The notes below the pieces were generated by a model. The model did not search any database. It was not told the origin of the DNA and saw only the letters and a program-made list of their open reading frames with translations. Below are positions 8,887-19,003 of a stretch of DNA of 64,000 nt, in pieces. The DNA comes from Vibrio sonorensis (GTDB lineage Bacteria > Pseudomonadota > Gammaproteobacteria > Enterobacterales > Vibrionaceae). The stretch lies in assembly GCF_001854765.1 (NCBI RefSeq), contig NZ_LJJE01000036.1, forward strand, positions 124,001 to 188,000, given 5' to 3'. The position numbers and the translations under genes are program-made. Each line of letters begins with the position of its first letter. Positions within the stretch are counted from its first letter, which is position 1.

Positions 8887-9318
8887 ATGAGAACCTTAGG
8901 AAACATTATTTGGTTTCTGTTTGGTGGTGTGTTTATGGGGCTGATGTGGTGGCTTTTTGGGCTATTGGCCTTTGTCAGCATTATTGGTATTCCGTGGGGA
9001 CGCGCGTGTTTCGTTATGGGGAATTTTTCTTTTTTTCCATTTGGCGATGAAGTGATCAGCCGCGACGAACTTACGGGAAACAGTGATATAGGGACAGGGC
9101 CACTCGGCTTCATTGGCAACATTATCTGGTTTGTTTTGGCAGGGGTTTGGCTTGCAATCGGTCATATTCTTTCTGCGGTGGCCTGTTTTGTTACCATCAT
9201 AGGTATTCCCTTCGCACTACAACACCTGAAGTTAGCTTACATCTCGTTAGCACCGATTGGTAAAACGGTAGTGCCTAAAGAGCAAGCTGCGGCCGCGAGA
9301 TACTCTCTTAACAAGTAG
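8887..9318 (+). CDS. yccF: YccF-family inner membrane protein
   Basis: This 143-residue protein carries two copies of the YccF (DUF307) motif: NIIWFLFGGVFMGLMW..GIPWGRA and NIIWFVLAGVWLAIGH..GIPFALQ. There are four hydrophobic segments. The family is widespread but of unknown biochemical function. The start has AGGAGTTACA just upstream, and a strong terminator follows, so it is a monocistronic unit. Confidence 0.9.
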   Translation: MRTLGNIIWFLFGGVFMGLMWWLFGLLAFVSIIGIPWGRACFVMGNFSFFPFGDEVISRDELTGNSDIGTGPLGFIGNIIWFVLAGVWLAIGHILSAVACFVTIIGIPFALQHLKLAYISLAPIGKTVVPKEQAAAARYSLNK

Positions 9319-9335
9319 TGGTTACAGAAGCTAAC

Positions 9336-9366
9336 AAACACCGCATTCTTGCGGTGTTTTTCTTTT
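9336..9366 (+). terminator. Rho-independent terminator after yccF
   Basis: A perfect stem ACACCGCA / TGCGGTGT (extended by A-T pairs) around a TTCT loop is followed by TTTTCTTTT. Confidence 0.85.
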
Positions 9367-9441
9367 AATAACAAGCTTCTTTGCACCTAGCTCTCTACTC
9401 GGCTAGAGTAAAATTAGGATTCGATAAACGCCGAGTAGAAA

Positions 9442-11559
9442 ATGGACAAGCCGACACCAATGCAGCGTATTTTAGGTCGCCATTCTCGAAGCGCCTTGTT
9501 TTTGCTGACAGCATTTCTAGTCGGAAGTGCTGTGACGACTTACTGGCATTACTTGAGTTCGAATCAGAAAGCGCTTATTAACCAACAGGTAAAATCGGCT
9601 GTCTTAGCGATGAAGAGTGGCGATTATGCCGAAGGTGCGCTGCAAGTTGCTGGGTTAGATCTTTCCAGTGAGCCAGAACTGGCACGGTTTGCCGACTATT
9701 GGCGTCCTAGGTTGTACAAAGCAAATGATTTGGTTGATGCCCTAGAGGTTCACTCGGTGTACCTTTTAGGGGAGAATCTTTTCTACGTCGACAGTGGCAA
9801 TCAACGGCATCAATTACTCAACGCTAAGCTGCAAAGTTATGCTCACGATGGCTTGGGAAATCAGTTATACCTGCTTTATCAATTGCCCAGTGGGTGGCAA
9901 GTCGATATTCACCTACGCGATGACTTCACGCTTGTTGCTTCTCATAAGCTCAATCAACTGTTGGATATCGAGCAAAGCTTTTTAACTTTTGAAGAGTCTG
10001 ACAAAGTGTATCTGCTTGCTTATCAACGCGACGAAAACGCCGTTGAACCCGTTGAGTCGATATGGCGTATTAATAAAAATGGCCTTTCTCCTGTGCTAAG
10101 TTCGCCAGAAAAACCAGCGTTTTTCCCTTCGGAATCTTGCGATACGCTCTTGATTGAAGCAGAGAATCAAATGCAGTTATACGAGCTGACCACGGACCTA
10201 TACATTGACCGAAAACCCTACTCTTTCGATAGGTTAGATGAAGAAAATCTTCCAGATAAAGACGCGTTATTGGCGATGTTACGAAGACAATTGGAACGCC
10301 AAGATGTGATATTGCTGAGAGATGACGAAGGCTTCACTATGTATGGCCCGAGTGGCGATTTTATCGAACGGTGGTATCAAGTAAACATCACCGAGTGGTG
10401 TGGTAGTGCACAACCGATAGTTGAAGTGGAACTGCCGCAGGTAAGATTGGCTGAATTTGAGTGGCAATTGTCCCAACTTAGCCCCCCTGATTTAACGAAT
10501 CTACAGTTGTTAGATTATCCAGAGCGCATTAAGTGGGCAGAAAAACAGAGCTGGATGATAGATAGCAATGATGACACAAGGCGGCGGGAGTTGATCGAAG
10601 CCTTATTGGTCGACCAAGATACGCCTGCCGCTCTGATGCTGACTTCAACTCCGTTTAGCGACTTTATGGTCAGTGGGAATACGATTCTCGTTTATGGAAG
10701 TAGCCCTGACGATTACGACAGTGAGTTTGCATACTGCTTGTTAGCGCGTGACACATACCAATTGAAGCTATGCCGTTTAATGGATGTTTATCCGGGGAAT
10801 ATTGATGCTCAAGCATTTTCATCTGATGGAAAAATGTTACTGCGGCTGTATGCCGATGCCACAGGGAGCAAAATGGCCTTGATGTCGGTGGATGACCTAA
10901 AAACCATAAGTCGAGTTGCCCAGCCAAACGTCTATATCGATAGTGAAGCGAACATTGCCTTTAGCGCTAACAACCGATGGGTAGCAATGTTTGATGACGA
11001 GCAAGTGGTCGTGTATTGGTTAGACAAGGCTCAGTTGAACGAACATTCCAGTCACAAAGTGGATCTCTATCAAGCGATGTTTGATGATGAGTTTCCGGTG
11101 GGAGGTACCTATCTTTCGGCAAAACAGTTCAAACGATTAATCGTGACGAGCAGTGACCAACTGGTTTATCGCGAGCTTTCCAACAAAGTAAAAATGCGCG
11201 ATCTAAACTCGGGGCTGACAGTATGGGAACTGCAACTGAGTCAATCTGAGTTTTCTGGCTATCATGCCTCTATGTTGGCCAGTGAGCAGTTCAACCTGTT
11301 AGCGCTGTTTACTCAGGAGGGAGTCCAAATCGTTCAATTGAGCACTGGCTATCCACTTAGCCCTTTTATTTACTTTATGGATTTGGAAAAATCTGGTGAA
11401 AGTATCGACTTTAACGTGGCGCTAAGTGCTCGTTTCTCGAAAGCTGGTGAGTTGATTTTGCAACGAGGCCAGAGGGTTTACACCTTACCGCAACCTGTTA
11501 AGAGTGAGCCTAGCAATCGCACTGAAATGAAGTCATATATCTCGTTTACTTTGCAGTGA
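9442..11559 (+). CDS. Unrecognised 705-residue membrane-anchored protein
   Basis: I do not recognise this protein. One hydrophobic segment (about residues 18-34, ALFLLTAFLVGSAVTTYW) after a basic start predicts a single-pass inner-membrane anchor with a large periplasmic part. The remainder is rich in short beta-like segments with recurrent forms such as FSSDGKMLLRLY, FSANNRWVAMFDDEQVVVYWLD and ARFSKAGELILQRGQRVYTL, which resemble blades of a WD40/beta-propeller. There is no strong Shine-Dalgarno sequence. It stands alone, convergent with the nuclease-like gene. Real coding is supported by length, normal composition and absence of a competing frame. Confidence 0.75.
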   Translation: MDKPTPMQRILGRHSRSALFLLTAFLVGSAVTTYWHYLSSNQKALINQQVKSAVLAMKSGDYAEGALQVAGLDLSSEPELARFADYWRPRLYKANDLVDALEVHSVYLLGENLFYVDSGNQRHQLLNAKLQSYAHDGLGNQLYLLYQLPSGWQVDIHLRDDFTLVASHKLNQLLDIEQSFLTFEESDKVYLLAYQRDENAVEPVESIWRINKNGLSPVLSSPEKPAFFPSESCDTLLIEAENQMQLYELTTDLYIDRKPYSFDRLDEENLPDKDALLAMLRRQLERQDVILLRDDEGFTMYGPSGDFIERWYQVNITEWCGSAQPIVEVELPQVRLAEFEWQLSQLSPPDLTNLQLLDYPERIKWAEKQSWMIDSNDDTRRRELIEALLVDQDTPAALMLTSTPFSDFMVSGNTILVYGSSPDDYDSEFAYCLLARDTYQLKLCRLMDVYPGNIDAQAFSSDGKMLLRLYADATGSKMALMSVDDLKTISRVAQPNVYIDSEANIAFSANNRWVAMFDDEQVVVYWLDKAQLNEHSSHKVDLYQAMFDDEFPVGGTYLSAKQFKRLIVTSSDQLVYRELSNKVKMRDLNSGLTVWELQLSQSEFSGYHASMLASEQFNLLALFTQEGVQIVQLSTGYPLSPFIYFMDLEKSGESIDFNVALSARFSKAGELILQRGQRVYTLPQPVKSEPSNRTEMKSYISFTLQ

Positions 11560-11589
11560 ACCGATTCAATAACTGTGAGTAGCCAAGGT

Positions 11590-12456
11590 TCAGTACGCTT
11601 TTAATCCAAAGGCTCTGAGTCGAGGAGGGAGTACATCGTCAAGTTGGTTTATCTCCTCTGGTGTAATTTCAATAAGTCGAAACTCGTGTTGGAGGTAGTG
11701 TTGGCGAATCTCTTCTCTTTCGCGCTCTGTTATGGCTCCAGTATCGCTGCCCCAAAACTGAAGGTACACGCGACCTTGTGGCAGATAAAAATCTGAAATC
11801 ACGTCTTCCTCAATGGGAAGTTGTCGATCGTAAGCGTGAACGATGCCGTTCATATACAGCCAGTTATCTATAAGTAGCTCTCCGGTAGAACGCACATAGT
11901 GTCCGTCTAAGGTCCGGTGTTTGGCTTCGAACTTTTGGCGAAAGTGACTATAGGATTTATCGGTACTTTGCGTGCTCGCATCCTGCCCGCGAAATTCGAC
12001 GATGGTTTGTTTGAGCCTCTTGTTTCGAGAAATGGAGTCGTGCCAAACGACAAAGTACTGGCCAGACTCTTTATCTTCTCTTTGGTAAGCACCCATAGTG
12101 ATCCCAGACTCGGTAGGATGCCATCCATCTTCTTTGCGTGCGATCCACCCCAACTCACTAAGCAGTTGGTTAATTTTTTTCGCAGGAAGATCGTACCGTT
12201 GGCCTAGTGCAGTAGCGGACAGTGTTTTACCGCTGGTGGCAGTGGTGTCGATAAGCAAGTTTTCAGGCCAGACGATAAAGCGGCCAAATTTAGGATGCTC
12301 TGCATAGTCACCACCAAAGCGTCGGCCCAACTCAGTGAGAACCCAAGTGTCTTCGTCTCTGTTGATATAGCCCGCTTTTTTAAGATCTGAAAAAAGCGCC
12401 TTTGCTTCAACGTCTCTTAACTTAGCGAGTGCTGTAGTGGAGAGTTTGTCTGCCAT
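11590..12456 (-). CDS. Winged-helix-like protein with PD-(D/E)XK-like C-terminus
   Basis: This 288-residue protein starts with two repeated helix-turn-helix-like blocks (STTALAKLRDVEAKALFSDL..GYI and SATALGQRYDLPAKKINQLLSELGWI). The C-terminal ~90 residues resemble a PD-(D/E)XK nuclease core of the Vsr/restriction type: RSTGELLIDNWLYMNGI, then ISDFYLPQGRVYLQFWG. The aspartate is present, but the usual E-x-K or Q-x-K dyad is not clear (LQFWG). I recall close relatives in vibrios labelled glycerol kinase, which the sequence does not support. The function is unknown; a DNA-binding or repair role is plausible. It is monocistronic. Confidence 0.65.
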   Translation of the reverse strand: MADKLSTTALAKLRDVEAKALFSDLKKAGYINRDEDTWVLTELGRRFGGDYAEHPKFGRFIVWPENLLIDTTATSGKTLSATALGQRYDLPAKKINQLLSELGWIARKEDGWHPTESGITMGAYQREDKESGQYFVVWHDSISRNKRLKQTIVEFRGQDASTQSTDKSYSHFRQKFEAKHRTLDGHYVRSTGELLIDNWLYMNGIVHAYDRQLPIEEDVISDFYLPQGRVYLQFWGSDTGAITEREREEIRQHYLQHEFRLIEITPEEINQLDDVLPPRLRAFGLKAY

Positions 12457-12592
12457 GCACCTGATACCCTAAATAGCCATCGGATAGAGCTTCCATTGTC
12501 GATGGCTTGTTCATATTAATCAAGGAGTAAGCCAAGCCTCGACTTGGCTCTGTCGCTAAGATCACAAAGGGGTGGCTAGAAAGTATTGAGCA

Positions 12593-14335
12593 CTACTTGA
12601 TTACGCCCAAGTCCTTTTGCTTGATATAGGCTTTATCTGCGCGCCCGACAGTGGAGTTTTGGTTTTCCTTCACATTGGTGACGCCAACACTAATAGAGAA
12701 GTTAACCATTTGGTCATCGGCACACATAGTCGCCTTTTCGATCAACTGGCGTAAGATTTCGCATTGATCAAATGCGTCTTGCTCGTCGTTGGCATGGAAC
12801 AGGATGCAAAACTCTTCTCCGCCAAACCTTGCCAAACTAATGGCAGAAGGTTTTGGAAAGCATTTGTGCATTACATCGGCTGTGTGCAGGATAACTGCAT
12901 CGCCAAACTGATGGCCGTACGTATCGTTGATGCGCTTAAAGTGGTCAATGTCGATAATCGCTAGGTAGGTGTTCTCGCGCTCAGTATGTTGTTCAATAGC
13001 GGCGCGAAGTGTCATTTTGTTATCCAACTGGGTCATCACATCTTTACTGATCAACTTTTTATTGAGCAGTAAGTTGGAGAGCGAAACTTGAGAATAGTCG
13101 CGAATAATACGCAATAGGCTACGGTAAGTGGGAAATAGCGCTTTCATGTAAATAACACCAATAAGTCCACTTTTATCAAACAGTGGAATGGCGTAATGAC
13201 GACCGTCTACTTTTAGCTTCTTGGCTAAAGGATCAGCGTACTTTTTTTCGATAAAACTAATGGTATCAGCAGTAAAACAACTGGCCAGTTTTTCATCGGT
13301 GAGTACGATGTTTTGATTACCGTGGTAATCAAGAGTACTGAAATGACCAAAGTCTTTATCGTAGAGGCAAAATTGCACACCACCGTGATAGCAAAATCTA
13401 TCCATAATAAGGCGTAGCTGCTGTTTGAAATCTGTTGTACCAGAAGCCATATTTAGCTTAGCTAACGCGTGATTTAACTGGATGGTGAGGTAGTTAACCG
13501 CAACGGCTAGTAGCAATAAAGAGGCAATTACGACAGCGGAGAGTGAAAGCTGATAAGAAGTCGCGAGTATGTCGGCTCGGTCAGTACCAGAAATGTAAAC
13601 CCAGTTATAGGGATTTTCGGCATCAAACACTGAGATTTTGTAATTGGATTGGTAATAGTATTCATGAGTACCAAACCCTTGTTTGTTGTTGACCAGTTCG
13701 TCTATACCGCCGTGGTAGCTTACCGAAAGTGAGCCAATTCGTTTTAAATCAGGATGGAAGATCAAACGCCCAGTGGTGCGATCAACTACATAGACATAAC
13801 CTTGTTTAAGGGTGGTTAGGCCTGAAAGCCCTTCTGTTGCCGCAATCAGGTCGAATTCTATCCAAACTTCCTCATCGCGATTGAACTGATAGCGAACGGC
13901 GACTGCCCACGCCCCTGAATAGGACGGATAGACGGAAGAGACAAAAACATGACCATCAAAGTTATCCAAAGGCTTCCAAACCATGTTTGCAATCTTATTG
14001 GGGTCAATGTGCCCTTTGGCGGCGGAATAAAAGTAATCTGAAGATTGATTGACATAGAGAACGTCGGCCAAATTTTCCGAGTGTTTTAAGATCTGTTGCG
14101 CTGAAGACTCGAAGTGCTCGATATCCTCGCTTTCACTTAGGAGATACAGCTTACTTACTGCAGCTTCTACTTGAGCTGAAACCAGTTTTGACGCCGTAGA
14201 AAGGTTTGCAAAAGACTGTTGATAGGCGCGTTTTTCTGATTCGTTAAACTGCTGATAGGCAAGGTAAAGCATGCCTACCGACAGTAGTATGATATACGGT
14301 TTTAACGTCCGTATTAAGAGTTTAGGAAGTGCCAT
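12593..14335 (-). CDS. Diguanylate cyclase with periplasmic Cache-like sensor
   Basis: A 580-residue inner-membrane protein. One N-terminal membrane segment (IILLSVGMLYLAY) and a second near residue ~280 (LSAVVIASLLLLAVAVNYL) bracket a periplasmic Cache-like domain (VSSVYPSYSGAWAVAVRY, TTGRLIFHPDLKRIGS). A GAF-like region follows, then a C-terminal GGDEF domain with the active-site loop RFGGEEF, so it should make cyclic di-GMP. No RxxD product-inhibition site was identified with certainty. The ATG at 14335 was chosen because family similarity starts there; an upstream TTG at 14398 is possible. No strong ribosome-binding site is visible. Confidence 0.85.
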   Translation of the reverse strand: MALPKLLIRTLKPYIILLSVGMLYLAYQQFNESEKRAYQQSFANLSTASKLVSAQVEAAVSKLYLLSESEDIEHFESSAQQILKHSENLADVLYVNQSSDYFYSAAKGHIDPNKIANMVWKPLDNFDGHVFVSSVYPSYSGAWAVAVRYQFNRDEEVWIEFDLIAATEGLSGLTTLKQGYVYVVDRTTGRLIFHPDLKRIGSLSVSYHGGIDELVNNKQGFGTHEYYYQSNYKISVFDAENPYNWVYISGTDRADILATSYQLSLSAVVIASLLLLAVAVNYLTIQLNHALAKLNMASGTTDFKQQLRLIMDRFCYHGGVQFCLYDKDFGHFSTLDYHGNQNIVLTDEKLASCFTADTISFIEKKYADPLAKKLKVDGRHYAIPLFDKSGLIGVIYMKALFPTYRSLLRIIRDYSQVSLSNLLLNKKLISKDVMTQLDNKMTLRAAIEQHTERENTYLAIIDIDHFKRINDTYGHQFGDAVILHTADVMHKCFPKPSAISLARFGGEEFCILFHANDEQDAFDQCEILRQLIEKATMCADDQMVNFSISVGVTNVKENQNSTVGRADKAYIKQKDLGVIK

Positions 14336-14339
14336 TTTT

Positions 14340-14376
14340 GTGCCAACTATATGAATAGTTATTTTTATTTTGGCAC
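14340..14376. promoter_or_regulatory. Inverted repeat just upstream of the GGDEF gene
   Basis: GTGCCAA and TTGGCAC (7-bp arms) are 23 bp apart and enclose a second palindrome ACTAT-ATGA-ATAGT. It touches the start of the diguanylate cyclase gene and could be an operator; no regulator can be named. Confidence 0.35.
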
Positions 14377-14485
14377 GTATAGTAAACTGGTTTTTCAATC
14401 ACATCAATGCATATCTGTCTATGTTTATTTTATAAAACGATTAATAAATGTGCATTATGTCACTAATGTGTACTGATTTGTGAAC

Positions 14486-16446
14486 TCAATCATTCGCCTG
14501 AAAGTGGAAGATTGCCATAGAAGCCGGCGCCAATAACACTTCTTTTTGGTCGATACTTTGGTGTAATTCATGGTTGTCGGTGTTGCAGATCATCACCCAG
14601 TTTTGCTCGTTTTCTTTTGGCATGGTAAAACGCGCAGGCGCATCGGTTTGGTTGATACAGTAAAAGAGTTCTTGGCCGTGTTCGCCAATACCCAGATGTA
14701 ACGCGACGGAACTTAATTGGTTCCAATCGTCGTGCTCCATAATATTCCCGTCGATACGTCGCCAGAAAATGCGGTTATGGTTACGGGACTGGCCGCTAAA
14801 AGCGCGAATGAAAGGACCATAAACTGATTGCGAGCTTGGATCATTTCAGAAAGCCAATCGGCAAAGGCCGTCTTGCGATCGGAAAGCTCCCAGTTTAGCC
14901 AACTTATATCGTTGTCTTGGCAGTAAGCGTTGTTGTTTCCTTTTTGTGTGTGAGAAAGAACGTCAGCCGTCAAAATATGCGGGATGCCAAATGAGAAAAG
15001 CAACGAAGCCATAAAGTTGCGTTTCTGCTTTTCGCGCTTAGCAGTAATGGTGTTCGATTCGGTTTCGCCTTCAACGCCATAGTTATCTGAACGATTATCA
15101 CCGTGACCGTCGCGGTTTTGCTCTCCATTTGCCTCGTTGTGCTTATGCTTATATGACACTAGGTCTTGCATGCAAAAGCCATCGTGGTAAGTGATATAAT
15201 TGACTGTCATTCGATAAGGCCAATTAGCAGCGCTATAGAGATCTCTAGAGCCCATCAATCGAGTGGCGAACTCCTTCAAATAACCTCTGTCGCCTCGCCA
15301 AAAGCTACGGGTGATGTCTCTCAGTCTGTCGTTGCATTCGTTCCAGCCAAACGGAAAACTACCGACTTGATAGCCGTTAGGGCCTATGTCCCACGGTTCT
15401 GCAATTAATTTAACCTGTTTTAGTACTGGGTCTTGTGCAACCGCTTTGAAAAAAGCACCGCCAGCATTAAAGTGATCCCCTTCGCGGCCAAGTGTTGCGG
15501 CTAAATCAAACCGGAATCCGTCGATTCGATATTCACTTACCCAGTGCCTTAGCGTATCCATCACTAGGTTTAGTGAAGCTTGATGGGAAAGGTCTAGCGT
15601 ATTACCACATCCGGTATAATTGGCAAAATGACTGCCGTGGGTTAAATAATAGTGATTGTCTAAGGCCTTTAAGTTAAATACTGGTCCATCTTGTCCGCCC
15701 TCCGCAGTGTGGTTGTACACCACGTCCAAAATCACTTCGATACCATTGCGGTGCAGTTCGCGAATGGCCGTTTTTAATTCGGTACATGCGTCGTTTGCGG
15801 CATACCTTGGATCGGGAGCCATAAACAGGTAAGGGTTGTAACCCCAGTAATTGACCTTATTCATATTGAGTAGGTGTGGCTCGTGCATACAAGCTGCAAT
15901 TGGGAGTAGCTGCAGGGTATTAATCCCTTGCTTGCGATAAAACGCCAGCATGGCATCACTCACAAGGCCAGAGTATGCACCACGCTGGGCTTCTGGTACT
16001 TCAGGGTTGAGTTTACTCACCCCTTTCACATGAGTTTCAAACAGGATCATTTCGTCGCGTGGACGATTGGGTGCAGCGATCCCTTGCCAGTCAAAAGTGT
16101 CTTCACAAACGATGCATTTAGGCAGCCTAAAACTCTTACTGCTGCTAAAAGGCGTGTTGTATTTCAGTGCACTTTCTAAAGCTTTGGCATAGGGGTCTGA
16201 GATCAGATGTGGTTTCCCCTGAACTTGTACCACGTAACCATATCTTTGTCCCGGCTTGACACCGTGGATATAAACATGACGAATACCCGCGTACTCATTA
16301 TCTAAGGTATGCGTAACAAACTCACCGTTTTCTTCGAAAAGAGCGAGTTGTATATCTGGGCAATCAGGTGCGTGAATAGCAAAGTTACAACCGGAATTAT
16401 CCGTTGTCGCACCTAAAGGGTATGGGCGTGAACACTGCACTGTCAT
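14486..16446 (-). CDS. glgX: Glycogen/maltodextrin debranching enzyme GlgX, frame broken
   Basis: A GH13 debranching enzyme of ~650 residues: N-terminal CBM48-like domain (residues ~8-100), then the catalytic barrel with VILDVVYNHT, the nucleophile in IDGFRFDLA, the acid/base in LIAEPWD and the transition-state aspartate in ITYHDGF. The main frame ends at 14713; adding one C near 14816 (on the coding strand, GTC-CTT to GTC-CCT) continues it as VPFIRAFSGQSRN through a normal GlgX tail to 14486. Cytoplasmic, it trims alpha-1,6 branches of dextrins. It is divergent from lamB, with MalT-like boxes between them. Confidence 0.88.
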
Positions 16447-16626
16447 TATCTATTGTGATTCTTTAATTCGTTAAACCTTAAGTAAAAAACTTTGTTCCGT
16501 ATAGGTCAAGGGCAACATAAAATGTAATTTATTTTCAGTTTAGCTTGTGTTTCTAAGGAAAGAGTGAGCTATTTGGCATTCTGCACTATAAATCGTGAAG
16601 CTTTGGTGACGTCTACACCTTATATA

Positions 16627-16642
16627 TGTGATTTAAATCGAA
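16627..16642. promoter_or_regulatory. CRP-like site between glgX and lamB
   Basis: TGTGA-TTTAAA-TCGAA matches the CRP consensus TGTGA-N6-TCACA at 8 of 10 positions, in the divergent glgX/lamB intergenic region where cAMP-CRP control would be expected. Confidence 0.45.
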
Positions 16643-16663
16643 TTTTATACCTGTCTGGTACGA

Positions 16664-16709
16664 ACTCCTCCCTTGTCATCCCCCTGAAATAAAGTTGTGG
16701 TGGAGGAAG
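16664..16709. promoter_or_regulatory. Candidate MalT boxes between glgX and lamB
   Basis: Three matches of 8/10 to the MalT box GGGGA(T/G)GAGG: on the minus strand AGGGAGGAGT (16664-16673) and GGGGATGACA (16674-16683), which are adjacent and in the same orientation, and on the plus strand GTGGAGGAAG (16700-16709). They lie between two maltodextrin genes. No malT gene is in the window, so this rests on motif and context. Confidence 0.45.
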
Positions 16710-16865
16710 TCAGCCCTTCTACTCTTGTTTAGTCTTCTGTCAGTTGAAACAAAAGGGCGATGGGGAAACCCATCCCTTCTTACCTCTCTTTCTGAATATA
16801 CGGTTGTCTGCCTTACGGAATAGCCAGAAAGAGATGAAAAGAATAAAAATGACATGGAGTTTACA

Positions 16866-18043
16866 ATGAAAAAAGTATCAATTATTGCTGCCGCAGTGGC
16901 TGCTACATTGGGTGCAGGCTCAGTGTTCGCAGTAGATTTTAACGGCTACATGCGTGCTGGCACCGGAATTAGCGGAAATGGCGAAGGTGATTTGTCATTT
17001 AATAAGCGTGGTATCGGGCGTTTAGGTAACGAGAATGACAACTACTATGAGTTCGGTTTAGCAGAAGACTTGGCTACTGGTGAACAAACTTGGCGAATAG
17101 AATCTATGATTGCTCAAGGCAATGATGGTTCAGTTGGTTGGGAAGATGGTGACTTTAACGTCGCACAGTTTGCTGTTAAAGCAAAAGGTCTGATCGCTTC
17201 TGATCCGGATGCCGTACTTTGGGCTGGTAAAACGTATTATCAACGCAAAGATATTCATATTACCGATTTTTACTACCTCAACACTTCTGGTACTGGCGGT
17301 GGTATAGAAAACCTTTCTATAGGCGCTCAAAAGCTTTCACTGGCGATCATTCAAGACGGTGAAGACGACAACGGTAGTGGCTATATCTTTGACGCTCGAT
17401 TAGCGAACATTGGTTTATGGCAGGACGCTTCTTTGGAATTGGCGGCTGCTTACAACTTCTCTACGGAGAAAGATGAAAAGACTATCGAAGGTGATGATGG
17501 TCTTCTAGCCACAGCAATAGTTCATCAGGGAATGAGTAATGGTTTTAACCAGACAATCTTCCAGTTTGGTACTAATGGCTATGGTGTGCAAGCGGCGAAC
17601 TTGTGGGGAGCTGGTACATACTATGATCGATCCGGTGACCACAATGATGCCTCTGGATTTCGCATTATTAACTGGGGTGTGATGAACCTTGGTGATAATT
17701 GGGAACTGGGACACCAGTTAGCTACTTAGATGGGTCTGATATTGGAACAGCAAAAGACAGCATCGATCAGTTTTCTATTGTTGTTCGACCTATGTACAAG
17801 TGGGACAAAACTAAGAAAACTATTTTTGAAGCTGGTTATAACACGGGGACGGGAACTGGTAACTCTGACTTCGAAAGCCATAAGTTCACTGTAGCACAAG
17901 CGTGGTCTATGGGGGATAGCTTCTGGGCTCGCCCAGAAATTAGAGTCTATGGGAGCTACATTACTGACGGAGAAGGTACAACTTTTGGTGAAAAAGGCGA
18001 CTCAGAGTTTGTTCTAGGTATCCAAGCCGAAGCTTGGTGGTGA
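16866..18043 (+). CDS. lamB: Maltoporin LamB, frame broken
   Basis: An outer-membrane sugar porin. A 22-residue signal peptide (MKKVSIIAAAVAATLGAG, cleavage after SVFA) precedes VDFNGYMRAGTGISGNGEGD, typical of LamB. The protein ends with the aromatic C-terminus GIQAEAWW required for outer-membrane assembly. One base is missing near 17714 (CACCAGTTAGC for CACCAAGTTAGC or similar); restored, the chain continues as VSYLDGSDIG and totals about 390 residues. GGAG precedes ATG 16866; the in-frame ATG at 16854 lacks a site. It should take up maltodextrins produced by the pullulanase downstream. Followed by malM. Confidence 0.9.
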
Positions 18044-18055
18044 TCGTGAGAAATC

Positions 18056-18086
18056 GTAGCTGGCTATATGCCAGCTACTTTGATTT
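18056..18086 (+). terminator. Hairpin between lamB and malM
   Basis: A perfect 9-bp stem GTAGCTGGC / GCCAGCTAC with a TATAT loop is followed by TTTGATTTTG. It probably acts as an attenuator that lowers malM expression relative to lamB. Confidence 0.7.
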
Positions 18087-18133
18087 TGTACAGACGAAAA
18101 CTTAGTTAGTGAAATAATTGGAAGGATTGAAGT

Positions 18134-18964
18134 ATGCTTCTACGAAGAATACTGCTTGTTTGTGGATGTTTAGCGTTGTTTGGCTGTCAAACCAGCAGTG
18201 TTGTTGAACATATACAAGTCGCAGAAAATCAGAAAATAACATCTATATCTGATTTGAAGGCTGTACCAATGAAGTTGCCTAGTTCGGCGACAATGGAAAT
18301 AACACCAACAAATCAGGTTTTAGCTTCTAACAACATCCATAGTCCAGTCGGTGTATTCAAATTGCCAGCAAATCGCGGGGAGTTCTCCGTTAAAGTAACT
18401 AGCTTTATTGAGGACTTTGCGTTTGTTCCGAAAGTCACTATTTTCGACGCTTCTGGTCAGGTTATTGAAAGCTATGATTCTGATCAGTTTACCTATGTAA
18501 AACCCAGATTTCATTTAGGTAACCGTCTCGTAATGGAAACAGACTTTTTTCCTCCCACCAATTTAGAAGAGGTGTACCTGATTGTATATGCAGATAAAAA
18601 CAAGTTGGGTGGTTTTACAGATGTCATCCATCCTGCGAGGTTAGAGGCAGAGGGACGCGGAAACTATCTGCCAGAAGTAGAGGATATTTCGATTCCAAAT
18701 GGAAACTCCGGCAAAATTGAGGTCTCTATTGATAGGGTTAGCGTTTTCAATATTGGGTTGGGCCATGCATCGAATGAAAAGTCAGAGTATGATGTTCAGA
18801 TAAAAGAGCCCCAACCAGAGACTCGAAGTTATTATTATGCCGCGATAGAGTCTGCTGTACAAAATGACCAACTCAATAAAGCCCTTAGCTTGTTAGACGA
18901 GGCAAAAGCGCTAAACATAGAAGGCGTACAACAAGTGTTTATAAAAGCGGTGAACAATCGATAG
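18134..18964 (+). CDS. malM: Maltose-operon lipoprotein MalM
   Basis: A 276-residue secreted protein of the MalM family. The N-terminus (LLVCGCLALFGCQTSS) has a lipobox-like LFGC, so it is probably a lipoprotein; E. coli MalM is periplasmic, and its exact role is not known. The core contains GVFKLPANRGEFSVKVTSF and YLIVYADKNKLGG, typical of the family. The gene follows lamB by ~90 nt with a hairpin between, as in the mal regulon, and ends in a clear terminator. Confidence 0.87.
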   Translation: MLLRRILLVCGCLALFGCQTSSVVEHIQVAENQKITSISDLKAVPMKLPSSATMEITPTNQVLASNNIHSPVGVFKLPANRGEFSVKVTSFIEDFAFVPKVTIFDASGQVIESYDSDQFTYVKPRFHLGNRLVMETDFFPPTNLEEVYLIVYADKNKLGGFTDVIHPARLEAEGRGNYLPEVEDISIPNGNSGKIEVSIDRVSVFNIGLGHASNEKSEYDVQIKEPQPETRSYYYAAIESAVQNDQLNKALSLLDEAKALNIEGVQQVFIKAVNNR

Positions 18965-18970
18965 TGGAGT

Positions 18971-18995
18971 AAAAGGCCTGCATTTGCAGGCTTTT
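18971..18995 (+). terminator. Terminator after malM
   Basis: GCCTGC / GCAGGC stem with ATTT loop, flanked by AAAA and TTTT, so it can also serve the convergent amylase gene. Confidence 0.8.
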
Positions 18996-19003
18996 CAATG
19001 TTC

